Notes: generated from the sequence alone by a model not told the origin. Positions 7,512-15,883 are shown, counted from the first letter of the stretch. The stretch: 64,000 bases of DNA from SMYC01 sp965197495 (GCA_965197495.1 OZ240210.1:1426001-1490000); one strand, 5' to 3'. Program-made: numbers and translations.

Positions 7512-9358
7512 TAAGTGTGGGCATCATTGGCTTTGTTTTTGAAGAGAGGTGTGTGTACTGCTTACATCGTGCGGGGGTTGATTTCGAGCAGGTTGAATGC
7601 TTTGTGCTGCAAGGGTGTGGGGCGAGTGATGCTGACGAAGGACAGGCTGCGGGCTTCGTTTTCGACCTGATTTTTCGTGACCGTAGCAAGATCAGAAAGA
7701 AGCGTTCTGAAACTGTGGACGGGCAACCCGTCGGGAGTCTTCTTGGTAGAAGCCTTTGCCTGGGCGGAGTCTGAAGGCGTTGCTGGGCTGACGATGGATG
7801 AGCGTTTGGCATGGGCACCGTCAGGGTCGTCGTCGTCAAACAAGATCGGGACGAGGGCTTTTCGCATGTGCCATTCCACGTAGTAGGCGAGCATGCAAAG
7901 AAAGATGTGAGCTCGAACTCGCTCAGCGTTGTAGTGATAGATGGGCCGTACTTTCAAATCCACGGTTTTGCAGCAACGAAAAGCGCGTTCAACGACTGCC
8001 AAGCCTTTGTAGGTCCTGACAGCTTCGTCTGCGGAGATGGCCTCTTCGGTGAGGCTTGTTCGGATGATATAGATGCCGTCGAGGGCCGCCTCACGCTCGA
8101 TGTTTTCGTTGTCGCGCTCGAAGTCGAAGCCGTCGTCCGTAATGGTGTAGCGAAAGTGCTTGCCCATCTTGCTCCGAGCGAACACTCGACCCAATCGTAT
8201 GCCGATGGTATCTTTGCCTCGCAAAGGACGTTGGTCTCGCTTCGTCGCTTTGCTAATCACTTCTAGCTTTGACTCCGTCGACACAAGCATCTCTTCTCGC
8301 TTCCGCGCCCGCTCGGTAGCAAGAAGAGGGTTGCGGCAGGCGATGAGTCGCTCACCAGGGAAGCTAGGATGATGGATCTCCGCTAGGTCGAGTTCATCGA
8401 ACAGAGAAGGCTGCAGCATTCCGTCTTTTGCAAGTCGCTGAATCTGAGGGGCACGAAGTGAGCTGATCCACTCGAGACCTTCCTCCGGTCGAAGTTCCTC
8501 GCGAATCCGGGCTTCGGTGATCATCCCTCGGTCACCTACGAAGACGATACTGTCAAGCTCAAAACGTTCTCGGACTTTGCGAATTTGGCTCCCCAGTGTT
8601 GCGGGATCTCCGGTGTTGCCTTCGAACACATCTACCCCGACCGGCCGACCATCACGCTCACACAGTAAGCCGAACACGACCTGCAACTTGTTTTTCTTGC
8701 CGTCTCTCGAGTAACCGAGCTTCGCCAGAGGGCACGACCGACCTTCTACCCAAGTCGACGTCAAGTCGTAGAGAACCAGGCTGCCCTGCTGCAGATGGCG
8801 TTTCGCCAGTTTCTTCTCTATGGCTGCTTGGCGGCTCAAAAGCCAATCCAGGGAATCATACAACTCATCCTCGTTGGTGTCTTCAACTCCAACACACTCA
8901 CCCAATGACGAAGTCAAGGTCTGTTTCGATAGACCACGGGCCGTGGCCAACTTGGAGCCCGGCTCTACGATTCGCGCCACAATCATCGCCACGACAAGGT
9001 CACGCTCTCGGCGCTGGCGGCTATGGATGATTCGCTCGAGGCCAACTTTGCGCAGCGTTCCCAGCACGGCCGCAACATGTCCGTGAGACTTGCTTCTGGT
9101 GATCTCGAACTGCTGAGCCTCACCCAAATCCACGTTGCCCTTCAGCAACTGGCGAAGAGCTTCAATTCGAGCGGGCTTCCACTTCGAGATGTTGGCGACG
9201 GTCCTCGTTTTGGGCGCACCGCCTTCGCGGTAGCTTTCGCGGATGAGAATCGCTGGGGGCGAGTTGCGGTTCGGCACCTTGGCGATGTACATGCGCCGAC
9301 TATACAGGATTAAATCAGTAAAATAAACTGTTCTGTCACTATTACATGCTTACACATA
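7512..9358 (-). mobile_element. Probable extent of an IS1634-family-like element
   Basis: It encloses the complete transposase gene at 7562-9292. Candidate terminal repeats are weak: TAAGTGTGGGCAT at 7512-7524 against the reverse complement of 9346-9358, 10 of 13 matching. No convincing target duplication was found, so the boundaries are tentative. Confidence 0.35.
7562..9292 (-). CDS. IS1634-family transposase (full length)
   Basis: 576 residues, the usual length for this DDE family. The N-terminus (MYIAKVPNRNSPPAILIRES) is the family hallmark. Catalytic-region motifs are LYDLTSTWVEGRSCPLAKLG, VFEGNTGDP, FVGDRGMI and the glutamate motif VVERAFRCCKTVDL. No internal stop or frameshift is seen, so it could be active. 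It shares the family but not close sequence identity with the nested pair at 20.3-23.5 kb. It lies directly beside the IS200 copy on one side and the ISL3-like remnant on the other. Confidence 0.9.
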   Translation of the reverse strand: MYIAKVPNRNSPPAILIRESYREGGAPKTRTVANISKWKPARIEALRQLLKGNVDLGEAQQFEITRSKSHGHVAAVLGTLRKVGLERIIHSRQRRERDLVVAMIVARIVEPGSKLATARGLSKQTLTSSLGECVGVEDTNEDELYDSLDWLLSRQAAIEKKLAKRHLQQGSLVLYDLTSTWVEGRSCPLAKLGYSRDGKKNKLQVVFGLLCERDGRPVGVDVFEGNTGDPATLGSQIRKVRERFELDSIVFVGDRGMITEARIREELRPEEGLEWISSLRAPQIQRLAKDGMLQPSLFDELDLAEIHHPSFPGERLIACRNPLLATERARKREEMLVSTESKLEVISKATKRDQRPLRGKDTIGIRLGRVFARSKMGKHFRYTITDDGFDFERDNENIEREAALDGIYIIRTSLTEEAISADEAVRTYKGLAVVERAFRCCKTVDLKVRPIYHYNAERVRAHIFLCMLAYYVEWHMRKALVPILFDDDDPDGAHAKRSSIVSPATPSDSAQAKASTKKTPDGLPVHSFRTLLSDLATVTKNQVENEARSLSFVSITRPTPLQHKAFNLLEINPRTM

Positions 9359-9453
9359 ACATTTCGAACCGCCGCATCTGCTTTAAACGTACGGGTTTAC
9401 ATGCGTCTAGCCGGCGGAAGTTCCGTTTAAGAAAAGCGGCCTCTCCTGCCATT

Positions 9454-10669
9454 TCAGTGGATCCTCTCGAGGGTGAGACCGCCACAGTTTAGGTAGACGA
9501 GACTGATGAGAGCTTCGGCAGAGTGGAGTCCAAAGCTGCGGTGGCTCAGCAGCCGGATTTTGTTGTTCATTCCTTCGAGTCGGCCGTTGCTGAGTCTCCA
9601 CGTGACCCACGCGATGACGCCATCGAAGTGGCTGCGGGTCATCTTCGCCGCGCGTTTGACGGGCTCTATCCTCGAGCTCATAGCGCGCCGCAGCCATCCT
9701 CGGAGAAACTTCTTGGCCCATGTCTCGGTTTTGTAGGTGTAGAGGTCCATGAAGTCGTCGCGCAGAAGCATGGCGCGGTAGAGGCGACGATTAGCTCGCA
9801 CCTGCTCGCGGAGCACCCGTTTGTCTTTCGCGCTGCGGTTGTGTTTGGCCTTGAGAAGGGGAAACTTGGTGTTCTTGAGGTTGCGTCGGGCAGTCCCTTT
9901 GAGCTCGCGCACCAGCTCGCGCCGGGTCTTATCCACGGCCTCGTTCAGATGCTTGACGATGTGGAAGCGGTCAAAGATCACCCGTGCCTGAGGAGCCTTT
10001 TTGCCGACGACAGTTATGTACGGCTCCCACATGTCCATGCTGACCGCTTCGAGCTCCGCGGCTCTTTGTGGTCCGAGCTTGCGGAAAAACCGCAGCAGCG
10101 TCTTGGCCTTGCGCTCCTTTCCCGCCCAGACGACCCGGCCGCTGAGATGGTCTATTACCACTGTTAAGTACTTGTGGCGTTTGCGGTAGCTGATCTCGTC
10201 CATCCCAATCACCCGCAATCCATCGAGCTCGCGCCGCTCATCCCGCTGCTCGGCAACCACTCGCTGGATGATCCGTCGCACCGAACGCCACGTCACTCGG
10301 AAATAGTTCGCTACGGCGCTGACGTCCGTCCTCTGTGCCAGCCACGCTACCTCTTGTTCGAAGCTTTTGGTAAAGCGGCTTCCCTTGTCGGCCCAAGGCA
10401 CCTTTTCTCTGACCACTCCACACCGCCGACATACCACTCGTCGGATCGAGTAGATAGGTCCGGACTCCGAACAGGTCCAAGTGCCGCCAGTAGCGATTGT
10501 AGCGATCTTTGTTCTTGCGGACCTTTCGTCCGCAAATCCCGCACAGAGGCTTCCTCCTCCGTGGTACTACATCCACCACCACTCTGGCTTTGTCCGCCTG
10601 GAAGTGGAAACCTCGGACCCACAGGCCTTGCAATCCGATGAGCTTGTTGACTAACGTAGTAACGCGCAT
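9454..10669 (-). pseudogene. ISL3-family transposase, frameshifted
   Basis: The N-terminal part, from the ATG at 10669, has the ISL3 zinc-finger start CGICGRK followed by YWRHLDLFGVRTYL. The main part, ending at 9454, continues with YSIRRVVCRRCGVV and the DDE domain (GMDEISYRKRHKYLT, SMDMWEPYI, RVIFDRFHIVKHLN, GRLEGMNNKIRLL). The two parts are in different frames, with a one-base shift near 10450. About 400 residues would be encoded if the frame were joined. A probable left terminal repeat begins GGCCTCTCC at 9438, just past the stop. The right terminal repeat is not clear (a degenerate candidate is near 10765-10793). Confidence 0.8.
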
Positions 10670-10727
10670 CGCGGGAACGCTCTTTTCTCTTTCGGAAAAA
10701 AAGATTCTAGCGTTCTCGCCGATGCGC
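10664..10727. repeat. Imperfect inverted repeat (18-19 bp arms)
   Basis: GCGCATCG...GAACGCT at 10664-10681 faces AGCGTTCTCGCCGATGCGC at 10709-10727 across an A/T-rich loop. It overlaps the 5' end of the ISL3-like gene and could be a hairpin in its leader or an end of the element. There is no T-run, so it is not a typical terminator. Confidence 0.6.
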
Positions 10728-10729
10728 AT

Positions 10730-11234
10730 CTACACATGGCTTACCCTCTCAACCCACGGGCCTCACCAAATGCCACTGCCCCTCAGCGGGAGACGAGGCT
10801 GTGGGAAACGCCCCCACGGTTCTGGTCGTTCAGACCTTGCTCACGACTGAGTTCTCTTCGAAGCCTGGAAGGGCGTTTTCCATAGCCTCCACTAATCGAG
10901 CCCCCCCTTCCTTATTCCATATGAATTAATCTTTCTTGTATATATATCAGGAGGGGCCTGTGGGCGCTCGTGGGAAACGCGAAGCGTTTTCCAAGCGATT
11001 GTGGAAAACGCCGCTCCACGTTTGTACGTGCTCACAACCTTTCCCTAAACGCCTCTCTCGCCCGGAGTTTCCGGCGTTTTCCACAATCGCGGCAGCGTCC
11101 ATAGGCCATGCCCTCCAACACAAATCAGATCCCCCGAAACGACAGGAGAACCGAAAAGCGTAACGCAAAGGCGCAAAGACGCGAAGACGCAAAGAAAAAA
11201 GAGCAAGAAAAGAAGATGAGAGGTCGCTGAATTC
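10730..11234. other. About 500 bp without a recognisable gene
   Basis: No coding potential with family resemblance was found. The stretch holds the alternating GTGG(G/A)AAACGC repeats at 10801-11084 and an A/T-rich patch at 10921-10950. At 11164-11194 there is a short purine-rich tandem repeat with a CGCAAAGAC-like unit, before the end of the ABC permease gene. Confidence 0.7.
10801..11090. repeat. Six alternating-orientation copies of GTGG(G/A)AAACGC
   Basis: Copies lie at 10801-10811 (+), 10873-10882 (-), 10970-10980 (+), 10984-10993 (-), 11001-11011 (+) and 11074-11084 (-). The third and fourth form a tight hairpin with a GAA loop. The fifth and sixth are the core of a perfect 18-bp inverted repeat (10995-11012 and 11073-11090). 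The strict alternation suggests a family of small hairpin-forming repeats or binding sites. Their function is unknown. Confidence 0.7.
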
Positions 11235-12278
11235 TTAGGTCCAGCGGAACCAGCGGAGCGCGAGGGCGAAAGTTACGATTGCGTAGACGGTCAGGATCGT
11301 GAGCTCGGTCCCTTGTGACGCCAAAGGGAGACCCTCGAGCATGAGCGCTCGCAGTGCGTCGTTCAAAGGCGTGAGCGGCAAAGCCCGGATAAAAGGCTGT
11401 GTGACTTCGGGAAAGCGCTCGTAAGAAAAAAAGATACCGCCGAGAAGCCACATGGGCAGCATGACGAGGTTCATCAAGCCCGAAACGGTCTCGAGCGTTT
11501 TAGCGCGCGAAGCCACGAGAAGGCCGATCCCCGAGAAGGTGACCGCTCCAAGGAGAACGACGACACAGAGGGCGACCCAGCTGCCATAGTTCTTAACGCC
11601 GAAGGCGTATCGAGCAAACACGAGCAGGATGAAGATCTCGGGGATTATGAAGAGCATCCGGCTGAACATGATGGCTATCAGAAAGTGGCTCTTCTTCATC
11701 GGGGTGGCGACGAAGCGCTTGAGAAGCTTGCGGATGCGCATGTCGACGGTGACAAAGCCGACGCCCCAAAGCCCGCCGCCCATCAAGTTCATCCCGAGTA
11801 TGCCAGGAATGAGAAAGTCGATGTAACGCGCTCCTGGTTCCTGAATTTCGACGTCGCGGACGCGAGCGACATCCTCCCGGCCGCTCGCACGCTGCAGCGC
11901 GTCATCGGCCGAATGCCGCGCGAGGACACTTTGCGAGCGGGTCGGATCGAGCCAATATTCGAGCTCCAGACCAGAGGTGTCGCGCCCCACGATGACGAGC
12001 GAAGTTCGACCGGTTCGAAGACGGCGCCGCGCGGTGGCTGCATCCGAGATCGAGACGACGAAGCGCGCGTCTTGCCGCAAGCGTTCGCTAAGCTGCCCCG
12101 CAGTCTCGCCTTCGAGCACGTCCACGAGGACCTGCTCTGCCGGCGCTTGACGAAAAGCGATCCCGAGGCCGATGGCGAGAATGATGGGAAAGCCATAGAC
12201 CCAGAAGATGGTCTCGGGCTGGCGATAGAACTCGCGAACGCGCGCCAGAACGAGTTGTGCCAAGGGGTCAGACGTCAT
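11235..12278 (-). CDS. ABC-2 type transporter permease
   Basis: About 347 residues from the ATG at 12278 (12284 and 12290 are alternatives). One membrane segment lies near the N-terminus (VYGFPIILAIGLGIAF), then a periplasmic loop of about 120 residues and five or so further membrane segments in the C-terminal half, the standard ABC-2/NatB-like layout. It forms an exporter with the ATP-binding protein whose gene precedes it, overlapping by about 11 bp. The substrate is unknown. Confidence 0.87.
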   Translation of the reverse strand: MTSDPLAQLVLARVREFYRQPETIFWVYGFPIILAIGLGIAFRQAPAEQVLVDVLEGETAGQLSERLRQDARFVVSISDAATARRRLRTGRTSLVIVGRDTSGLELEYWLDPTRSQSVLARHSADDALQRASGREDVARVRDVEIQEPGARYIDFLIPGILGMNLMGGGLWGVGFVTVDMRIRKLLKRFVATPMKKSHFLIAIMFSRMLFIIPEIFILLVFARYAFGVKNYGSWVALCVVVLLGAVTFSGIGLLVASRAKTLETVSGLMNLVMLPMWLLGGIFFSYERFPEVTQPFIRALPLTPLNDALRALMLEGLPLASQGTELTILTVYAIVTFALALRWFRWT

Positions 12279-13218
12279 CGTCATCGGCATCGTCGCGGAG
12301 GTGGCGACCCGTGAGCGCGACGAAGACATCTTCGAGGCTTGCGTGACGGGTCGTCAAGTCGGTCAATGTTTTTCCGGTAGCACCCAACCGGTCCAGCAGA
12401 GTGGTGAGGGAGATGTGAAGCTCGGCGACGGTGAGACGCAAATGGTCGCCCTCACGTGTCGTCGATTGTACCCCCGGAAGATCGGCAAACGACGCGTGGT
12501 CCGGCGCTTCACCTTCGAGCGCGAGCTCGATGACGTGCTCACCTCCGAGGCCGAGGATGAGCTCGCGGGGCGAGCCGAGTGCTATTACTTTCCCGTGATC
12601 GACGATCGCCACGCGGTCGCAAAGCCGCTCGGCCTCGTCCATGTAGTGCGTTGTGAAAAGAACCGTACGTCCCCGCTTGCCGAAGCCGCGGATGATCTCC
12701 CAGAGCTGACGGCCTGACTGCGGGTCGAGCCCCGTCGTGGGCTCGTCGAGAAACAAAAGATCGGGATCGCCTACGAGCGCGCAAGTCACCGAAAGCCGTT
12801 GCTTCTGGCCGCCAGAGAGCTTACCGACCCAGCTTTCCGCTTTCTCGCCGAGCGACACAACGTCGATCGCTTCGTCCGGAGAAATCCCGTCTTGGTAAAA
12901 GCTCCGGAAAAGCGTCAACGTTTCCCGGACCGTCAGCTTATCCGCGAGCTCCGTTTCCTGTAGCGAGATCCCGATACGTTGTTTGATGGCGTCGTTATGC
13001 GCGCCCCATCCCATTCCCAAGATTTCCACTTCGCCCGAGCTCGGCTCGAGCAGCCCTTCCAGGATCTCGATCGTGGTCGTCTTGCCGGCGCCGTTCGGTC
13101 CCAAGAGGCCGAAACATTCTCCTTGCTCAACACTGAGATCGAGAGAGCGCACCGCTTCCACCGGAGGCTTGGCGGGATAGGTCTTACGCAGATCGGCGCA
13201 TCGGATGGCCTGGGACAT
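12268..13218 (-). CDS. ABC transporter ATP-binding protein (ABC-2 exporter, NatA/CcmA type)
   Basis: 316 residues. Walker A is GPNGAGKTTT, the signature is LSGGQKQRL, Walker B is LLFLDEPTTGLDP, and an H-loop follows (TTHYMDEAERL). A C-terminal extension of about 90 residues is typical of drug or antibiotic exporter ATPases. It energises the permease encoded immediately downstream. A TACAAT hexamer lies 8 nt before the ATG with no Shine-Dalgarno sequence, so the transcript may be leaderless. The protein ends in an acidic Asp-rich tail. Confidence 0.93.
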   Translation of the reverse strand: MSQAIRCADLRKTYPAKPPVEAVRSLDLSVEQGECFGLLGPNGAGKTTTIEILEGLLEPSSGEVEILGMGWGAHNDAIKQRIGISLQETELADKLTVRETLTLFRSFYQDGISPDEAIDVVSLGEKAESWVGKLSGGQKQRLSVTCALVGDPDLLFLDEPTTGLDPQSGRQLWEIIRGFGKRGRTVLFTTHYMDEAERLCDRVAIVDHGKVIALGSPRELILGLGGEHVIELALEGEAPDHASFADLPGVQSTTREGDHLRLTVAELHISLTTLLDRLGATGKTLTDLTTRHASLEDVFVALTGRHLRDDADDDDV

Positions 13219-13226
13219 AAGGGCCT

Positions 13227-13232
13227 ATTGTA
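13227..13232 (-). promoter_or_regulatory. -10-like TACAAT close to the ABC ATPase start
   Basis: TACAAT on the minus strand is followed by 8 nt and the ATG of the ABC ATPase gene. No clear -35 box and no ribosome site are seen. The spacing fits a leaderless transcript. Confidence 0.4.
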
Positions 13233-13281
13233 GCGCTCGCCTCTTTAGTATTTCGCTCGACCTTGGAACAGGTTCCTAGGG

Positions 13282-13404
13282 TTGGTGCTTCTGAAATCGA
13301 ATCCCCTGGACGACATTACAAACACCCTCGACATCGAAGGCGTCCTGCGCCGCGGCGAGTGGCTCGACCGCGAGGCGCTCCACGCCCTCGAGGGCCGCCC
13401 GTGA
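13282..13404 (+). pseudogene. Amidohydrolase 3' remnant (40 codons)
   Basis: The frame encodes LVLLKSNPLDDITNTLDIEG and then VLRRGEWLDREALHALEGRP before TGA. This is the characteristic C-terminus of imidazolonepropionase-like amidohydrolases (VLLxxNPLxDIxNT...V.RGxWLDR). The whole catalytic part is missing, and the region just upstream is the promoter area of the ABC genes. The natural stop is kept, so this is the tail end left after a deletion. Confidence 0.75.
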
Positions 13405-13417
13405 AGGCCGCGCACGT

Positions 13418-13607
13418 TCAGATGCAGCGACTACTGACCTCGCCGACGCCGATGAGCAAGTGTTTGCCGACAGCGCGAACGGAGCCGACCACGCCGCCCC
13501 GGAGCGTTGTCAGCTCGACATGGTCTATCTCCACGCGCGTGAGACGGGAGCCTTCGAGGCGCGGGCCCATGGCGCGCGAGTCGGTGAAGGGTATCGCCTT
13601 CTGGCAT
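13418..13607 (-). pseudogene. Endonuclease VIII/Fpg-type DNA glycosylase, truncated and frameshifted 5' fragment
   Basis: From the ATG at 13607 the sequence reads MPEGDTLHRLAR, the invariant Nei/Fpg N-terminus with catalytic Pro2 and Glu3. After one missing base near 13570 another frame continues with GPRLEGSRLTRVEIDH and AVGKHLLIGVGE, again typical of the family. It then breaks off and meets a stop at 13418-13420. Only about 60 of an expected 260-290 residues remain. The fragment faces the amidohydrolase remnant and lies directly downstream of the O-methyltransferase gene, on the same strand. Confidence 0.75.
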
Positions 13608-13625
13608 GGCGGCATCCGGCAGGGG

Positions 13626-14264
13626 TCAGGACTCGAGCTTGCGCGCGATGTGGATACCGTCGCGGATCGTCGCGAGCACGTTCTCGACCCGCGGGTCGTG
13701 CTGGATCGTTTCGTTGAGCTCGTGGATCGCGCGTCCCGCCTCGTCCTGAGGGTCGACGACTTCACCGCTCCAAAGAGTGTTGTCCACGACCATGAGGCCG
13801 CCCGGGCGAAGGCGCGCGAGCACGGGCTCGTAATAGTTGGGGTAGTTCTCTTTGTCGGCATCGATGAAAACGAGGTCGAAGGGCCCAGGTAGCGTTTCGA
13901 GCGTCTCGAGAGCCGGCCCCATATGGATTCGGATCTTGCTGCCATGGGGGCTCTCTGCGAAATGACGGCGAGCGATGGTTTCGGCCTCGGGGTCGACATC
14001 GCAAGTGTGAAGCTCGCCATGGTCGGGCAGCGCGGACGCCATCATGAGAGCGCTGTAGCCGGTGAACATGCCGATCTCGAGGATGCGCCCCGCGCCGATG
14101 AGAGTGGCGAGCATCCGCAGAAACTGCCCTTCCGTGCGACCCGTCAACATCTCGGCGCCGCGCATCGCGAGCGTTTCTCGTTCGATCCGTTCTAGTAGCT
14201 CGGGGGCTTCCTGCGTATGCTCCCGGGCATAGGCCACGACGGCTTCATCCACGATTGGCTGCAT
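13626..14264 (-). CDS. Class I SAM-dependent O-methyltransferase (COMT-like)
   Basis: 212 residues. The SAM-binding motif is ILEIGMFTGYSALMMA, with the acidic residue in CDVDPEA. The metal-binding motifs of the cation-dependent catechol O-methyltransferase-like family are present: FIDADKENYPNYY and VVDNTLWSGEV. It methylates a hydroxyl of a small molecule or CoA ester; the substrate is unknown. The start ATG at 14264 overlaps the end of the yjbQ gene by 20 bp, so the two are co-transcribed. Confidence 0.9.
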   Translation of the reverse strand: MQPIVDEAVVAYAREHTQEAPELLERIERETLAMRGAEMLTGRTEGQFLRMLATLIGAGRILEIGMFTGYSALMMASALPDHGELHTCDVDPEAETIARRHFAESPHGSKIRIHMGPALETLETLPGPFDLVFIDADKENYPNYYEPVLARLRPGGLMVVDNTLWSGEVVDPQDEAGRAIHELNETIQHDPRVENVLATIRDGIHIARKLES

Positions 14265-14688
14265 CGGGCTCTCCCATCATCTGGACCACATATTCGCGCG
14301 AGCGGGGTCGGGTGTCGAAATCGACGAGAATGATTTGCTGCCATGTTCCGAGCGTCAGCGTCCCTTTCACGAAAGGAACCGCAAGAGAAGGTCCGAGCAT
14401 GGATGCGCGCACGTGGCTATGGCCGTTGTCGTCGCCCCACTTCTCATGGTGACGATACTCCATCGCTTGCGGATAGAGGCGTTCGAAAGCCGCGGTGAGA
14501 TCATGCACCAGACCGGGCTCGTACTCGATCGTGGTCAGGCCGGCCGTCGACCCGGTGACAAATATCGTCGCGACGCCGTTGATGAGACCCGAGCCCGCGA
14601 CGGCTTCGGCCACGTTTCTTGTTATATCGAGGATATCTCCGTGGCCGCGAGATTGAACAGCGCTTCGGACGGTAGTCACGGACACCAT
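14245..14688 (-). CDS. yjbQ: YjbQ/UPF0047 family protein
   Basis: 147 residues, the normal length. Conserved motifs are GLINGVATIFVTGSTAGLTT, EYEPGL, HVRASMLGPSLAVPF and GTWQQIILVDFD. Homologues have weak thiamin-phosphate synthase activity, but the physiological role is unsettled. The conserved His and Glu residues of the family are present. It is the first gene of a two-gene unit with the O-methyltransferase and is divergent from the M20 peptidase gene 19 bp away. It has no Shine-Dalgarno sequence, and TATCAT lies 8 nt before the ATG. Confidence 0.9.
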   Translation of the reverse strand: MVSVTTVRSAVQSRGHGDILDITRNVAEAVAGSGLINGVATIFVTGSTAGLTTIEYEPGLVHDLTAAFERLYPQAMEYRHHEKWGDDNGHSHVRASMLGPSLAVPFVKGTLTLGTWQQIILVDFDTRPRSREYVVQMMGEPDAANRG

Positions 14689-14695
14689 AGCGCTC

Positions 14696-14702
14696 TATGA
14701 TA
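14696..14702. promoter_or_regulatory. Shared divergent -10-like element TATGATA
   Basis: TATGAT on the plus strand ends 6 nt before the TTG of the M20 peptidase gene. Its complement TATCAT on the minus strand ends 8 nt before the ATG of yjbQ. The two start codons are only 19 bp apart, so any transcripts from here would be leaderless or nearly so. No -35 box is evident for either. Confidence 0.4.
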
Positions 14703-14707
14703 CAGCC

Positions 14708-15841
14708 TTGAACGATTTAGAGACCTTGGAATTCGCCCAGCGTCTCGTCCGGATCGACTCGGTGAACCCGAGTCTGGTTCCGGGGGCGGCAGGAGAAGCC
14801 GCACTCGCCCATTTCGTGGCGGGCGTCCTCGAGAATCGCGACGTTGACGTGGAGCTTCGCGACGCCCTGCCTGGCCGGCCGAACGTCATCGCTCGCATCC
14901 CCGGGACGGGAGATGGACCGAGCCTTCTTCTGTGCTGCCACCTCGACACCGTGAGCGTCGAGGGCATGGAGGCGCCGTTTTCAGGCGAGATAGACGAGGA
15001 GGGCCGTCTGCACGGCCGGGGTGCGCAGGACGTCAAAGGAGGCATGGCGGCGATGCTCGCCGCTGCGGTCACGCTTTCGAAAGTACCTCCCAAGGGCGAC
15101 GTGATTGTCGCCTGCGTTACTGACGAGGAGGCTTACTCGGCAGGCACGGAGGCGCTCTTGAAGTGGGGTATCCGGGCGGATATGGCCATCGTTTTCGAGC
15201 CGAGCGAGCTCGACGTCGTGGTCGCCCACAAGGGCTTTCTGTGGGCCCACGTGACCACTCGGGGTGTCGCTGCCCACGGAAGCCGGCCGCGCGAGGGGGT
15301 CGATGCCATTGCCCATATGGGCCGTGTTCTGGCCGCGATCGAGGCCTATGGGGTGCAATTGTCTCGGAAGACACCGCACGCGCTTCTGGGAGAGGCCTCC
15401 GTCCATGCGTCGTTGATTCGAGGTAGCCGCGAGCTGTCGAGCTACCCGGATGCCTGCGAGCTGGACATTGAGCGCCGCACCCTGCCGGGCGAGTCGCGGC
15501 ACTCGGTACGGCGCGAATTGGAGCCGATCATGGAATCTCTTGCACGCGATCCGCAATTTCAAGCCGAGATGGAGCTGAGTTTTTTTCGGCCGGCTTTCGA
15601 GATCCCGGAAACCGAGCCCCTAGCGCAGAAGCTGAAAGCGGCGACCGAACGGGTCCGCGGTTCATGCAGCTTCGTCGGCATGACCGGCTGGACTGATTCT
15701 GCTCTGCTGGCCGAAGCGGGGATTCCGGCCGTCGTCTTCGGGCCGGGAGGCGCGGGCCTTCACGGGCTCAAGGAGTATGGTGACACGCGCCAAATCTGTC
15801 TGTGCCGAGACGTGCTTGTCGAGTTCGCCAATAATTGGTAA
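14708..15841 (+). CDS. M20 family metallopeptidase/deacylase (ArgE/DapE-like)
   Basis: 377 residues from a TTG start. Zinc-ligand motifs are in order: LLCCHLDTVSV (His), GRGAQDVKGGMAAML (bridging Asp), VTDEEAYSAGTEALL (catalytic Glu and ligand), FEPSELDVVVAHKG and a C-terminal LHGLKEYGD (His). The dimerisation/lid domain lies between. It hydrolyses an N-acyl amino acid or dipeptide-like amide in the cytoplasm; motifs alone do not choose between acetylornithine deacetylase and succinyl-diaminopimelate desuccinylase. TTG is preferred because no ATG precedes the conserved start and a TATGAT lies 6 nt upstream. Confidence 0.88.
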   Translation: MNDLETLEFAQRLVRIDSVNPSLVPGAAGEAALAHFVAGVLENRDVDVELRDALPGRPNVIARIPGTGDGPSLLLCCHLDTVSVEGMEAPFSGEIDEEGRLHGRGAQDVKGGMAAMLAAAVTLSKVPPKGDVIVACVTDEEAYSAGTEALLKWGIRADMAIVFEPSELDVVVAHKGFLWAHVTTRGVAAHGSRPREGVDAIAHMGRVLAAIEAYGVQLSRKTPHALLGEASVHASLIRGSRELSSYPDACELDIERRTLPGESRHSVRRELEPIMESLARDPQFQAEMELSFFRPAFEIPETEPLAQKLKAATERVRGSCSFVGMTGWTDSALLAEAGIPAVVFGPGGAGLHGLKEYGDTRQICLCRDVLVEFANNW

Positions 15842-15883
15842 ATATACATATTTCTGGTTGCGCAGGTCTGAAAGCGTTTGAAC

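Noticed and set aside
10801..11090. CRISPR array
   Set aside because: The repeats are only 11 bp, alternate in orientation and have irregular spacing. No cas gene is present anywhere in the window.
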